In this document: positions 26,240-34,261 of the stretch, one piece after another
Layout: the number at the start of each line of letters is the position of its first letter
Position numbering within the stretch: position 1 is the stretch's first letter
Source of the DNA: Xenorhabdus anantnagensis
GTDB lineage: Bacteria > Pseudomonadota > Gammaproteobacteria > Enterobacterales > Enterobacteriaceae
Assembly (NCBI RefSeq): GCF_028598555.1
Contig: NZ_JAQRFN010000027.1
Coordinates: 1-45,894, forward strand
Length of the DNA stretch: 45,894 bases
Direction of reading: 5' to 3'
The notes under the pieces: model-generated
Database searches by the model: none
The model's input: the letters and a program-made list of their open reading frames with translations, nothing else
Told to the model about the DNA's origin: nothing
Position numbers and translations under genes: made by a program

Positions 26240-27517
26240 ATGAATACCACACCGATTAATGTATCTGAAAATGAAACATTACCTGTACTCACTGACGTCA
26301 TGCTTATAGTGCCTTATACAACGTCTACTCCTGATTATGAATGGGATATGTCATCAATCGTAAAAGATGCGATTATTGGTGGCATAGGGTTTATTCCGGG
26401 AGCAGGTCCGGCAATGTCCTTCCTGTTAGGACTATTTTGGCCTCAACAGAAAGATAATACTTGGGAGCAAATTCTCCAAAAAGTAGAGCAGATGATAGAA
26501 AATGCTGCTCTACAAACTATTAAAGGAATACTTAATGGAGATATACAAGAAATCAATGGGAAAATGGAACATGTACAATACATGCTGGAAACCTCGCCTG
26601 GCAGTCAAGAAAGTCATGACGCATATATGTTCCTGGCTAGATATCTGGTTAGTATAGATGAAAAATTTAAGTCTTTTGATAATAAAACAAACTACCAGAT
26701 CCTGCCGATGTACACTAATACCATTATGTTACAGATCCCTTATTGGAAAATGGGGGTAGAGAAGAAAAATGATATTGGGCTGACAGACATTGAAGTTAAT
26801 GAGTTAAAACAACTTATCGCCAAATTGGTTGGCAAGGCCAAAGACTATATTCATACGATGTATACTAATGAATATAATAATGCCATAAATACATCGACGG
26901 CAGAGAGTATCACTAATAATTTATTGTCTGTAAGAGGGTATTGTTTATTACACGGTTTAGAATGTATTGAATCAATTGAACATCTACAAAATAATAGCCT
27001 TGAAAGTGGTTTTTATCCTAAAACCATCAGTTATTCAACGGTATTTGATCGCCCTACTAATAAAACGAGAGTTCAGGCTCTGACAGAAGACGATAAAATG
27101 CAGGAACCTTTTAAGCCGTCTTTAGTTAATGGCAAATACAATAAAATAAAATCATTGGTTGGATATGTGCGAAGAATTGGGAACGCACCTAGAGTCGGTG
27201 GAATTAAAATCACATTTGCCAACGATTCATCTTATACACTTGGCACGGTGACATCAGAAATAAATTCAATTGAGCTAAATGATAGTTTTATTGAAAGCTT
27301 GGAAGTATGGGGAAATGGTGCTGTTGATGAAGCATTATTTAGGTTAAGTGATGGTCGTCAATTCAGTATCGGTCAACGCTATGCCAGAAAATACAGAAAA
27401 TTCGCTGTTGATGGTCACTATATTGCAGGGCTTTACTTAGCCAGCGATGAGCCTTCACTTGCTGGTCAAGCCGCAGGTATTGCAGTTTCATACCATATGC
27501 TAACCGACAAAAAATAA
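26240..27517 (+). CDS. pirB: PirB-like subunit of a binary insecticidal toxin (Cry-like fold)
   Basis: A 425-residue protein, close to the length of Photorhabdus PirB. The N-terminal half is helical, with a hydrophobic glycine-rich helix (DAIIGGIGFIPGAGPAMSF, about residues 38-56) and an FWPQ motif as in pore-forming domain I of delta-endotoxins. The C-terminal part from about residue 290 is beta-rich, with VRRIGNAPRVGG and a FRLSDGRQFSIG segment. PirB resembles Cry domains I and II, and PirA domain III, so the pair is thought to assemble into a Cry-like unit. No signal peptide. The AT-rich bias and flanking IS remnants fit horizontal gain. Confidence 0.87.
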   Translation: MNTTPINVSENETLPVLTDVMLIVPYTTSTPDYEWDMSSIVKDAIIGGIGFIPGAGPAMSFLLGLFWPQQKDNTWEQILQKVEQMIENAALQTIKGILNGDIQEINGKMEHVQYMLETSPGSQESHDAYMFLARYLVSIDEKFKSFDNKTNYQILPMYTNTIMLQIPYWKMGVEKKNDIGLTDIEVNELKQLIAKLVGKAKDYIHTMYTNEYNNAINTSTAESITNNLLSVRGYCLLHGLECIESIEHLQNNSLESGFYPKTISYSTVFDRPTNKTRVQALTEDDKMQEPFKPSLVNGKYNKIKSLVGYVRRIGNAPRVGGIKITFANDSSYTLGTVTSEINSIELNDSFIESLEVWGNGAVDEALFRLSDGRQFSIGQRYARKYRKFAVDGHYIAGLYLASDEPSLAGQAAGIAVSYHMLTDKK

Positions 27518-27560
27518 TATCTAGCTAATGGCATTCGGATTGCAGATCGGATGCAAAGCG

Positions 27561-27592
27561 CGCCCCAGTCATATAACTATGTGACTGGGGCG
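27561..27592 (+). terminator. hairpin downstream of pirB
   Basis: CGCCCCAGTCA and TGACTGGGGCG form an 11-bp perfect stem around a 10-base loop, 44 bases after the pirB stop. There is no T tract, but a second hairpin (CTGTCAAT-ATT-ATTGACAG, 27597-27615) follows. Probably the transcript end. Confidence 0.6.
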
Positions 27593-27614
27593 GTAACTGT
27601 CAATATTATTGACA

Positions 27615-27626
27615 GGTTCTGTCGCA
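27615..27626 (+). repeat. likely left end of the IS6-family remnant
   Basis: GGTTCTGTCGCA resembles the terminal repeats of IS6-family elements (GGTTCTGTTGCA type), and IS6 transposase sequence starts about 50 bases downstream in the same orientation. Confidence 0.5.
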
Positions 27627-27675
27627 TTAAGTCCTGTTTGGATAATATGGCATTTTTTTATTGGTTGAACTGACG

Positions 27676-27875
27676 ATGTCCCTGACTCGAAAAGCGTTCA
27701 AACGCCTGCATTACCCTGTTGATATCCTCGCTCAGTGTGTTTGCGGGTATCTGGCCTTCAAAATCAAAGGACAATGACGTTACCTTTACCGGGCAGTGGA
27801 TTCGGGCGGTAATACCGTTGATTTTTTGCTGACGGCTCATCGGGATAAGAAAGCCGCACTGCGTTTCTTTAAAAA
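27676..27875 (+). pseudogene. IS6-family transposase remnant A (5' part, internal deletion)
   Basis: From an ATG at 27676 the frame reads MSLTRKAFKRLHYPVDILAQ, the IS6 transposase start. After an in-frame internal deletion and a TGA where a tryptophan is expected, it continues YLYRAVDSGGNTVDFLLTAH and KAALRFFK, the catalytic core. Similarity ends at 27875 in a 44-base stretch that recurs at 28643-28686 at the start of remnant B. About 100 internal residues and the 3' half are missing. Confidence 0.75.
27832..27875 (+). repeat. 44-bp direct repeat flanking the DUF1493 cassette, copy A
   Basis: Starts ACGGCTCATCGG and ends TTTCTTTAAAAA. It matches 28643-28686 at 41 of 44 positions by eye. Both copies are the same piece of IS6 transposase (coding for the TAHRDKKAALRFFK region). 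Confidence 0.85.
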
Positions 27876-27945
27876 CGAAAGCGACCATAGATTTATGTTT
27901 TCCATCAAGGATCTTATAGACTTTCTTCCACATGCTCCCTTAAAA

Positions 27946-28272
27946 TTATGGGTAAATCCATTTTCCTATTGTCGCGGATTCAGCGAACATTCGAACGGTT
28001 AGGATGGATTTCTTCTGCTCAACAGGTTTGCTGGTGAACCACTTTCTGAAGAACCACGGGATTATCCAAGGATAATAGTTTTCAATGTTCATAGCTGAAA
28101 TATCGACATTGAATTTATCACTATACAGATCGATGACAGGAACAAGATCATCCACTTCAGAATACTCCTGTAATGAATCATCAAGACCAAGATATTCCCG
28201 CTTCCCTGTCAGGCTCACAATTGTTGGCAATTCTTTTCGGAAAAACTCCAGAATCTCTACTTCATTCACCAT
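27946..28272 (-). CDS. DUF1493 family protein (copy 2)
   Basis: A 108-residue protein of the same family as the gene at 3908-4252. It has an N-terminal helix (VEILEFFRKEL), a conserved L-x-x-D-D-S/L start of the central region, YSDKFNVDISAMNIENYYPW and the C-terminal TVRMFAESATIGKWIYP signature. It overlaps the end of the upstream small-protein gene by 7 bases, so the two form a unit. The pair lies between two IS6 remnants. Function is not established. The lysine-rich third quarter differs from copy 1. Confidence 0.72.
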   Translation of the reverse strand: MVNEVEILEFFRKELPTIVSLTGKREYLGLDDSLQEYSEVDDLVPVIDLYSDKFNVDISAMNIENYYPWIIPWFFRKWFTSKPVEQKKSILTVRMFAESATIGKWIYP

Positions 28273-28670
28273 ATCTTGTCTCTCTTACGGGCAATTTTGT
28301 TATATCTTGTTGTCGCTTTGTATACGATGGTCGTTACGTCATAAGCCAAAATAACCCACCCAACGACAGGTACTGTTCGCCCAACAACAGCGCCTAGGTT
28401 ATTAACCAACTTAGGTTTTAGTGTCTTCAAGCTGGCATTGGTGAATGTCGGTAATTGAAACGGCAATTCTCTATTCAAGTATCTGCGCGAATACACTGAC
28501 GCCAAGGACGTTCCTTTGGTTGCTCCAGCGAACTTACCGCGAGTTTTTAGTATTGGCTGTCCCAGAATAATGCACACAATAGCAATGATATCCCCCACCC
28601 ATCCTAATTGTTCGTTAACAGCATCAATAAAAACCCCAAAAAACGGCTCATCGGAATAAGAAGGTCGCAC
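28266..28670 (-). CDS. small membrane-associated partner of DUF1493, 5' end probably truncated by IS6
   Basis: 134 residues, with no family recognised. It has a hydrophobic segment near 25-38 (VGDIIAIVCIILGQPIL) and another near 92-115 (GAVVGRTVPVVGWVILAYDVTTIVY), and a basic end (RYNKIARKRDKIW). The first 8-10 codons (MRPSYSDEPFF) are read from IS6 remnant B on the opposite strand and the start is GTG, so the natural N-terminus is probably lost. The 3' end overlaps the DUF1493 gene. The layout suggests a two-gene module such as an effector-partner or toxin-immunity pair, but nothing in the sequence proves that. Confidence 0.5.
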   Translation of the reverse strand: MRPSYSDEPFFGVFIDAVNEQLGWVGDIIAIVCIILGQPILKTRGKFAGATKGTSLASVYSRRYLNRELPFQLPTFTNASLKTLKPKLVNNLGAVVGRTVPVVGWVILAYDVTTIVYKATTRYNKIARKRDKIW

Positions 28671-28686
28671 TGCGTTTCTTTAAAAA
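28643..28686 (+). repeat. 44-bp direct repeat flanking the DUF1493 cassette, copy B
   Basis: Partner of 27832-27875 in the same orientation, with three mismatches. Together they bracket 767 bases that hold the two minus-strand genes. Confidence 0.85.
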
Positions 28687-28795
28687 GGCGATGTGTCAGC
28701 ATGGGCAGCCTGACGTGGCGACTATTGATAAAAGTGGTGCCAATAAAGTTGCGGTAGACGAATTAAACAAGGGAATTCGCTTGAGATATCTCTAG
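28643..28795 (+). pseudogene. IS6-family transposase remnant B (3' part)
   Basis: The plus strand reads TAHRNKKVALRFFKKAMCQ, then PDVATIDKSGANKVAVDELN and KGIRLRYL before a TAG at 28793-28795. This continues the IS6 transposase exactly where remnant A stops, including the D-K-S-G-A-N block. Both remnants have the same orientation. The rest of the 3' end is not recognisable. Confidence 0.75.
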
Positions 28796-29329
28796 AAGGT
28801 ATGCTAACGGCCTGTGGCGCTAAACTTCTTGCCAGTCAGAAGGATTTTACTGCTTAATATTAGAATGCCCATCTTATATAAGGCTGGATATATAGATGCT
28901 ATTTTTAAATAAAGGTTGGTTATAATAGTTATTGCAAGCTATCCGACATAAAGGGACTTGTTTTATCTAATTTTAAATAGAATTGAGATGCTACAAAATG
29001 GTGTGTAGAACTTCTTACCGGCTATTTTTATCAATAACGCTAATATTCCAACGAATAATATCACCGATATTTATCCAGAATTCAGATTAAATAATGTTTA
29101 TCTGACACTAAAAAATATCCTTTACAAAAATAATAAGCATAGTGCTATTTCAATGAAAATAGCTGTGTGTTTTTTTGTGAAAATAATTTTATTGAAAATA
29201 ATTGCAGAAAGTATGATAGTTCAAAACGATACCAAATGTGCAATCATTACTTTGATTGAGTCTGGTTATTAATATTGGAGTACTTGTTATTGTCCTTACT
29301 CCTTACCTTATATGCAAGGAACAAATTCC
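28796..29329. other. AT-rich intergenic region with a pixA-like scrap
   Basis: It contains the pixA-like fragment at 29015-29086 and the upstream region of the alpha-oxoamine synthase gene. No other gene, RNA or distinct operator was seen. Confidence 0.45.
29015..29086 (-). pseudogene. short remnant of a second PixA/AidA-family gene
   Basis: The minus strand encodes EFWINIGDIIRWNISVID before a stop at 29015-29017, matching the VGDTVRWNITTLN core of the complete pixA at 24217-24783. At the DNA level a run around ATATTCCAACGAA is shared. Only about 24 codons survive. Confidence 0.5.
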
Positions 29330-30601
29330 ATGAGTAAACCGAGTTTTACTGTCCCCAAAATAGATAACTATCACCGTAATATTGCACGATCTAATGATTA
29401 TTTACAGGGTATAATTGCACGGTACGATCATTTTATCTCCGCTGGTAAAATGGATATGGTTGGCAGAGTATTTCATAGCATTCCTTGCAAGAATGTTTCA
29501 GTCAGTTACAGTCCTACCAGCCCCGATAGCAAGTATGCACGTGAAGTTTTGCATTTAGGTTCCTACAATTACTCTGGACTCAATGGCCATCAACAGATCA
29601 TCGAATCCAGCATCAATGCAATTCATCGCTATGGAACCACATCCAGCGGCGTGCGCCTTCTCAATGGTACGAGTGATCTACATCTTGAAATGGAGCAACG
29701 GCTGGCTAAGTTTCTTGGCGTGGAAGAAGTTATTACTTTCAGCTCTGGATTTTGCGCTAATCTCGCCGCTCTCTCCACTCTATGCCGTGAAGATGACGTA
29801 GTTTTCAGTGATACCCTTAACCATCAATCTATCGTTGATGGTCTGAAACTGAGCGGCGCAAAGGTTCAAGTTTACAGGCATGTTTCTCTGAAAAGTCTCG
29901 AAAACAAGCTTCGCCAAACTTCATTTCAAGCACGCAAATTTATTATCACCGATGGCGTTTTCAGCATGGATGGCGATCTGGCACCATTGCCCGGAATTGT
30001 CGAGCTAGCACAAAGATATAATGCTTTCGTCATTGTTGATGATGCCCATGGAACTGGACATGTTGGCCCTAACGGTCGAGGAAGCTGCGCACACTTCGGA
30101 GTGACTGATCAGGTTGATGTTATCACTGGTAGTTTGAGCAAGGGCTTGCCGGGCATTGGCGGGTTCATTGGCACCAACAGAGAAACCGGAAAAATCATCC
30201 GCATAGCCGCAAATCCTTATATTTATTCCGCTTCACTGCCTCCGGCTGTACTGGCTTCGATCATCAGTGCCATCGACATCCTCGATGTTTCACCTCAGTT
30301 GACATTAGAATTACAAAGCAAGGCCAAGTACTTCCGTCAAAAATTACATGATGCGGGATTCGATTTGCTCAATAGCGAAACTGCCATAGTGCCATTGCTG
30401 ACAGGTGACGAGCATCGTTGTTACATCATGGCTCGAATGCTTCATGAGAAAGGTATATATGTTAATCCTGTGGCATATCCTGCTGTAAGCAAAACACGTT
30501 CACGAATACGGATGAACCTGAGTGCCAACCTGAGCGATGAGGAGTTGGACTATAGTATTCGCACTTTAATTCAAATTGGTCAGCAACTGGCTTTAATATA
30601 G
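29330..30601 (+). CDS. alpha-oxoamine synthase (SPT/AONS/KBL-family PLP enzyme)
   Basis: About 423 residues from the ATG at 29330, which has an AAGGA site (an ATG at 29312 would add six). It is a fold-type I PLP enzyme with LGSYNYSGL near 76, YGTTSSGVRLLNGTSDLHLE near 101, DGVFSMDGDLAPL near 208, the PLP-contact VDDAHGTG near 236 and the Schiff-base lysine in TGSLSKGLPGIGG (about K271). The family condenses an amino acid with an acyl-CoA and loses CO2 to give an alpha-amino ketone. LGSYNY resembles the serine palmitoyltransferase group. No carrier domain is fused, and bio genes are absent, so biotin synthesis is unlikely. Acyl-CoA ligase and SDR genes follow nearby. Confidence 0.83.
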   Translation: MSKPSFTVPKIDNYHRNIARSNDYLQGIIARYDHFISAGKMDMVGRVFHSIPCKNVSVSYSPTSPDSKYAREVLHLGSYNYSGLNGHQQIIESSINAIHRYGTTSSGVRLLNGTSDLHLEMEQRLAKFLGVEEVITFSSGFCANLAALSTLCREDDVVFSDTLNHQSIVDGLKLSGAKVQVYRHVSLKSLENKLRQTSFQARKFIITDGVFSMDGDLAPLPGIVELAQRYNAFVIVDDAHGTGHVGPNGRGSCAHFGVTDQVDVITGSLSKGLPGIGGFIGTNRETGKIIRIAANPYIYSASLPPAVLASIISAIDILDVSPQLTLELQSKAKYFRQKLHDAGFDLLNSETAIVPLLTGDEHRCYIMARMLHEKGIYVNPVAYPAVSKTRSRIRMNLSANLSDEELDYSIRTLIQIGQQLALI

Positions 30602-30639
30602 CCTTACAAGGAATATGTAGTCATGAAAATGACCGATAA

Positions 30640-30806
30640 TAAGTGGACAGAGAATACCACCTGAATCTTGGATAAAAAATTGAACTCAGTGCCTGTTCCA
30701 AGATCAACTTTCAACCAAGAAAAAACGATCTCAATAAGGAACAGGCATGGACAAATTAGTTGAACTTTTCTGTGATGCTGACGATTTTTGTCATATTTTT
30801 ATTCCA
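30640..30806 (+). pseudogene. IS982-family element, 5' fragment
   Basis: An ATG at 30748 opens MDKLVELFCDADDFCHIF, the N-terminus of IS982-family transposases, preceded by a leader that contains GCCTGTTCC and GGAACAGGC as an inverted pair. Similarity ends near 30806, inside the 3' end of the acyl-CoA ligase gene on the other strand. The rest of the element is missing, so this is a dead fragment lying between two metabolic genes. Confidence 0.65.
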
Positions 30807-32430
30807 CAATCAGAATAAATCTGCCTTCTTTGATACGTTTTCTCAATTGATCTTTTATAACTTTGCCATTGGCATTCCGGGGAATAGTTAAAAAAGTATA
30901 TCCTTTGGGGCGTTTATAACGTGCTACTACCGTACAAATGTAATCATTTAATTCTTGCTCAGTGATTGATGTATTCTCGTCAAGTTCAATAAAGGCATGG
31001 GGAACTTCTCCCCAATAGGGATCGGGTTTCGCCACGATAGCAGCAGCTAAAACACCAGGATAACTGGATAGGGCATTCTCAAGCTCAAGACTGGAAATAT
31101 TTTCACCACCGGAAATAATGATATCTTTTTTTCGATCGATGATTTTAATATAGCCATCAGGATCAACAACTGCCAGATCCCCGGTATAAAACCATTGGTC
31201 GGTGATCTCCGGTGTGACGTGACGTACAGGATCATAAGCTGCCACAATATTACCGCGAATAGCGACCTCACCAATGGTTTTGCCATCAAAAGGAACTTCT
31301 TGTTGGTTATTTTCATCAATAACGCTAACTTGCCCTTGTAAATTGGAGACAATGCCCTGACGCATTCTCCGTAAAGTTTTTTCTGATTTTGGCAGTTCGT
31401 TCCATTCGTACTTGTTTTCACAAACAACCACAGGCCCATAAGTTTCGGTCAAACCATAGACATGTGTCGCATTGATACCAACCTCATCCATCAGTGAAAA
31501 TGCCATTTCTGTTGGTGGTGCACCAGCAATAAGACCATAAACGCGGCCACCAAAATGTTTTCCGCATTTTTGCGCTATCTTGCCCAAAGAGTAGTGAACA
31601 ATCGGAGCACCACAATAGTGTGTTACATTATGTTTCTGTATAAGTTGCATTGCTTCCTCTGCATCAAATTTCCTTATACAGATGTGTGTACCCGCCCGTG
31701 CCGCAATTGCCCATGGGAAACACCAGCCATTACAATGAAACATGGGCAGCGTCCATAAAAAGGTAGGATTCTTGGGCATATCCCAATCCAGAATATTGGA
31801 AATGGCATTTAAAAATGTGCCACGATGGGAATAAACGACTAATTTAGGTTGTCCACTGGTGCCTGAAGTGGAATTGATACTAATAGCTTCTTGCTCGTCA
31901 AACTGGATAAATGATAATGCTTTTGATGAATATTCGGTTATCAATGATTCATAAGGGATAATTTTATATTTGGTAGGGAGTATAGGAGTAGTTAAGCTAT
32001 TGTCATCAATAATAATTATCTTAACTGGATTGTTGAAAGAGACATGATTTAATAATGGAAGATAACTTTTATCAATAAATAATATTTTGGGGTTTAGTTT
32101 TTCAAAGACAAAATTTAATGTAGCCGCATCTGTCCGGGTACTTAAAGCATTAAGGATGCCACCAGACAAAGGAACTGCAAAATGTAATTCCAGTAATTCG
32201 TGGATATTTGGTAGAAGGGTTGAGACGACGCTTCCCTTATCCACCCCCATTTGTTGAAGAGAGATAGCAATTCTTTCACAGCGATTGGCATATTGGCGCC
32301 AAGTCCAACGGTGCTTTCCATCAATGACAGCGATATCATTGCTATTGCTTAATACGGCTCTTTTGAGAAATAAAATTGGTGATAGTGCTGTACCAGTATA
32401 TTCACTTAAGAATGAATTATCGAGAATCAT
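30799..32430 (-). CDS. fatty acyl-CoA ligase (AMP-forming, AlkK-like)
   Basis: About 543 residues from the ATG at 32430 (a GTG at 32439 has a poorer placed site). ANL-superfamily motifs are complete: the P-loop-like STSGTSGQPKLVVYSHRG near 187, PMFHCNGWCFPWAIA near 228, YGLTETYGPV near 325, YTGDLAVVDPDGYIKIIDRKKDII near 420 and the C-terminal lysine in PRNANGKVIKDQLR. It activates a carboxylic acid, probably medium or long chain, to acyl-CoA. The last residues overlap an IS982 scrap, so the tail (FILIVE) may be altered. It shares a 280-base divergent promoter region with the SDR gene. Confidence 0.85.
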   Translation of the reverse strand: MILDNSFLSEYTGTALSPILFLKRAVLSNSNDIAVIDGKHRWTWRQYANRCERIAISLQQMGVDKGSVVSTLLPNIHELLELHFAVPLSGGILNALSTRTDAATLNFVFEKLNPKILFIDKSYLPLLNHVSFNNPVKIIIIDDNSLTTPILPTKYKIIPYESLITEYSSKALSFIQFDEQEAISINSTSGTSGQPKLVVYSHRGTFLNAISNILDWDMPKNPTFLWTLPMFHCNGWCFPWAIAARAGTHICIRKFDAEEAMQLIQKHNVTHYCGAPIVHYSLGKIAQKCGKHFGGRVYGLIAGAPPTEMAFSLMDEVGINATHVYGLTETYGPVVVCENKYEWNELPKSEKTLRRMRQGIVSNLQGQVSVIDENNQQEVPFDGKTIGEVAIRGNIVAAYDPVRHVTPEITDQWFYTGDLAVVDPDGYIKIIDRKKDIIISGGENISSLELENALSSYPGVLAAAIVAKPDPYWGEVPHAFIELDENTSITEQELNDYICTVVARYKRPKGYTFLTIPRNANGKVIKDQLRKRIKEGRFILIVE

Positions 32431-32710
32431 ACTTTCCACCTCATATTATTTTTTGAGAAGTATCATTATTTCTAGGAAAAATAGTGTGTTATTTAAAAGT
32501 AATCGCTGGCAGACGAATAAGCAATTTCAGTTTTATCCAAAGTGGATGTTTTTATACTGATGCCAATAATGGTTTTATCACGTTGCTTTATTTTACTTTT
32601 TTAATACACTGATTCTATTTATTATAATTGCTGATGTAACGGTTTGAAAATATATTGAAAAATTATAATTAAGATAAAAAACTCTATCCACTAATACTAA
32701 AGGATATGCT

Positions 32711-33460
32711 ATGTTCAATTTAGCGGGAAAAATTGCTTTTATTTCAGGTGGAACTAAAGGCATCGGCAAAGGAATTGCCAAAGTATTGAAGCAAGCTGGC
32801 GCTATTACCATTATTGCAGGCACTGACGTAGTAAGGGGCGAAGCAATTGCCAAAGAACTGGCAGTCGATTTTATTCCTCTTGATGTTACTGATCAGACGG
32901 CATGTAAAAACGCGATAGATAAGATTGTTGAAAAGTATGGCAGGCTCGACATTCTTTGTTCCAATGCAGGTATTTTTCCACAGCATTATCTGAAAGATAT
33001 GACCGCGGAAGATTGGGATTTAGTGCATACCGTCAATCTTAAAGGGACATTTTTCTTAGTACAGGCCGCGCTGAATGTTATGGAAAAACAGCGTCATGGG
33101 CGTGTGGTTATCACTTCATCAATAACAGGCGAGATAACAGGTATTTCGGGCTATAGTCACTACGGTGCCAGTAAGGCAGGACAACTGGGATTCATGCGCA
33201 GTGCTGCATTGGAATACGCGGGGCAAGGCATCACTATTAATGCGATTATGCCAGGCTTGATCATGACTGAGGGCTTAAAGGAATTTGGTGATGAATTCCT
33301 CAATCATGTGAAAGATACTACCCCAATGCGGACTTTGGGTATGCCTGAAGATATTGGTTATGCTGCCTGTTTTTTGGCTTCTGATGAAGCGAAATATATT
33401 ACAGGGCAAACGATTGTTGTCGATGGTGGTCAGATTTTGCCAGAAATGCAGGAAGCCTGA
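32711..33460 (+). CDS. SDR-family oxidoreductase (FabG-like)
   Basis: A 249-residue classical short-chain dehydrogenase. It has the Rossmann motif SGGTKGIGKG near 13, NAG near 85, the catalytic Ser in ITSSITGEITG near 136 and YSHYGASKAG (Y-x-x-x-K) near 150, plus the closing ITGQTIVVDGG. Acidic or basic cofactor determinants are not clear enough to pick NAD or NADP. It reduces a keto group or oxidises an alcohol. Its place beside the acyl-CoA ligase and near the alpha-oxoamine synthase suggests reduction of an acyl-derived ketone. An intrinsic terminator follows at 33522-33553. Confidence 0.88.
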   Translation: MFNLAGKIAFISGGTKGIGKGIAKVLKQAGAITIIAGTDVVRGEAIAKELAVDFIPLDVTDQTACKNAIDKIVEKYGRLDILCSNAGIFPQHYLKDMTAEDWDLVHTVNLKGTFFLVQAALNVMEKQRHGRVVITSSITGEITGISGYSHYGASKAGQLGFMRSAALEYAGQGITINAIMPGLIMTEGLKEFGDEFLNHVKDTTPMRTLGMPEDIGYAACFLASDEAKYITGQTIVVDGGQILPEMQEA

Positions 33461-33521
33461 TTATCTTACAAAGATTGTCGTAAGGCAGTAGAAACGGGTA
33501 ATATGCCTGCCCAATAAACAC

Positions 33522-33553
33522 AGGGAGGGGAGTTTGTCCTCTTCCTGATTTTT
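33522..33553 (+). terminator. intrinsic terminator after the SDR gene
   Basis: AGGGAGGGGA and TCCTCTTCCT form a 10-bp stem (two G-U pairs) around a 5-base loop, followed by GATTTTTTATT. It separates the SDR gene from queH. Confidence 0.6.
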
Positions 33554-33580
33554 TATTGTCTGAATCAGGTAAGAAATCTT

Positions 33581-34261
33581 ATGTCACTGAACTATGAGCG
33601 TAGCCCGCTTCCACTGCCAAACGGTCACCAAAAAGTGCTGTTGCATTCATGTTGTGCACCATGTTCTGGGGAAGTAATGGAAGCAATGTTGGCTTCAGGA
33701 ATTGATTTTACGATATTTTTCTATAATCCGAATATTCATCCTCTGAAAGAATACGAACTGCGCAAAAATGAAAATATCCGTTTTGCGGAGCAGATGGGCA
33801 TTCCTTTTGTCGATGCAGATTACGACCGTGATAATTGGTTTGAACGCGCGAAAGGCATGGAAAATGAGCCTGAACGTGGTATTCGTTGCACAATGTGTTT
33901 TGATATGCGTTTTGAACGAACAGCGTTGTATGCCCATGAACATGGTTTCCCTGTGATTACCAGTTCACTTGGTATTTCACGTTGGAAAAATATGCAGCAG
34001 ATCAATGAATGCGGTGTTCGCGCAGCGTCTCGTTATCCTGATTTAATGTATTGGGAATATAATTGGCGCAAGGGCGGCGGATCTTCCCGTATGATAGAAA
34101 TCAGCAAACGTGAAGAGTTCTATCAGCAGGAATATTGTGGTTGTGTTTATTCTCTTCGGGATACTAATCGCCATCGTCTGACCTCTGGCCGTGAAAGAAT
34201 TAAATTGGGTACGATCTTTTATAGTGCAGATAGCGATAAAAAAGATCGTGCATCGCATTAA
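33581..34261 (+). CDS. queH: epoxyqueuosine reductase QueH
   Basis: A 226-residue protein of the former DUF208 family. The metal-binding cysteines are visible: [13 protein letters not shown] near 21-33, RCTMCFDMR near 106 and [10 protein letters not shown] near 185. It also has [17 protein letters not shown] near 47 and [12 protein letters not shown] near 127. It is the non-orthologous replacement for QueG, reducing epoxyqueuosine to queuosine in tRNA wobble modification. It is cytoplasmic and monocistronic. The gene is housekeeping and probably marks the end of the accessory island. Confidence 0.92.
   Translation: MSLNYERSPLPLPNGHQKVLLHSCCAPCSGEVMEAMLASGIDFTIFFYNPNIHPLKEYELRKNENIRFAEQMGIPFVDADYDRDNWFERAKGMENEPERGIRCTMCFDMRFERTALYAHEHGFPVITSSLGISRWKNMQQINECGVRAASRYPDLMYWEYNWRKGGGSSRMIEISKREEFYQQEYCGCVYSLRDTNRHRLTSGRERIKLGTIFYSADSDKKDRASH

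Noticed and set aside
27561-27592. Resemblance of the post-pirB hairpin to the Spot 42 RNA terminator
   Set aside because: Only the GCCCCAGTCA stem is similar; the Spot 42 body is not upstream, where the pirB coding sequence ends.
27658-27933. 91-codon frame on the minus strand, apparent small gene
   Set aside because: It is antisense to clear IS6 transposase sequence on the plus strand and matches nothing itself.
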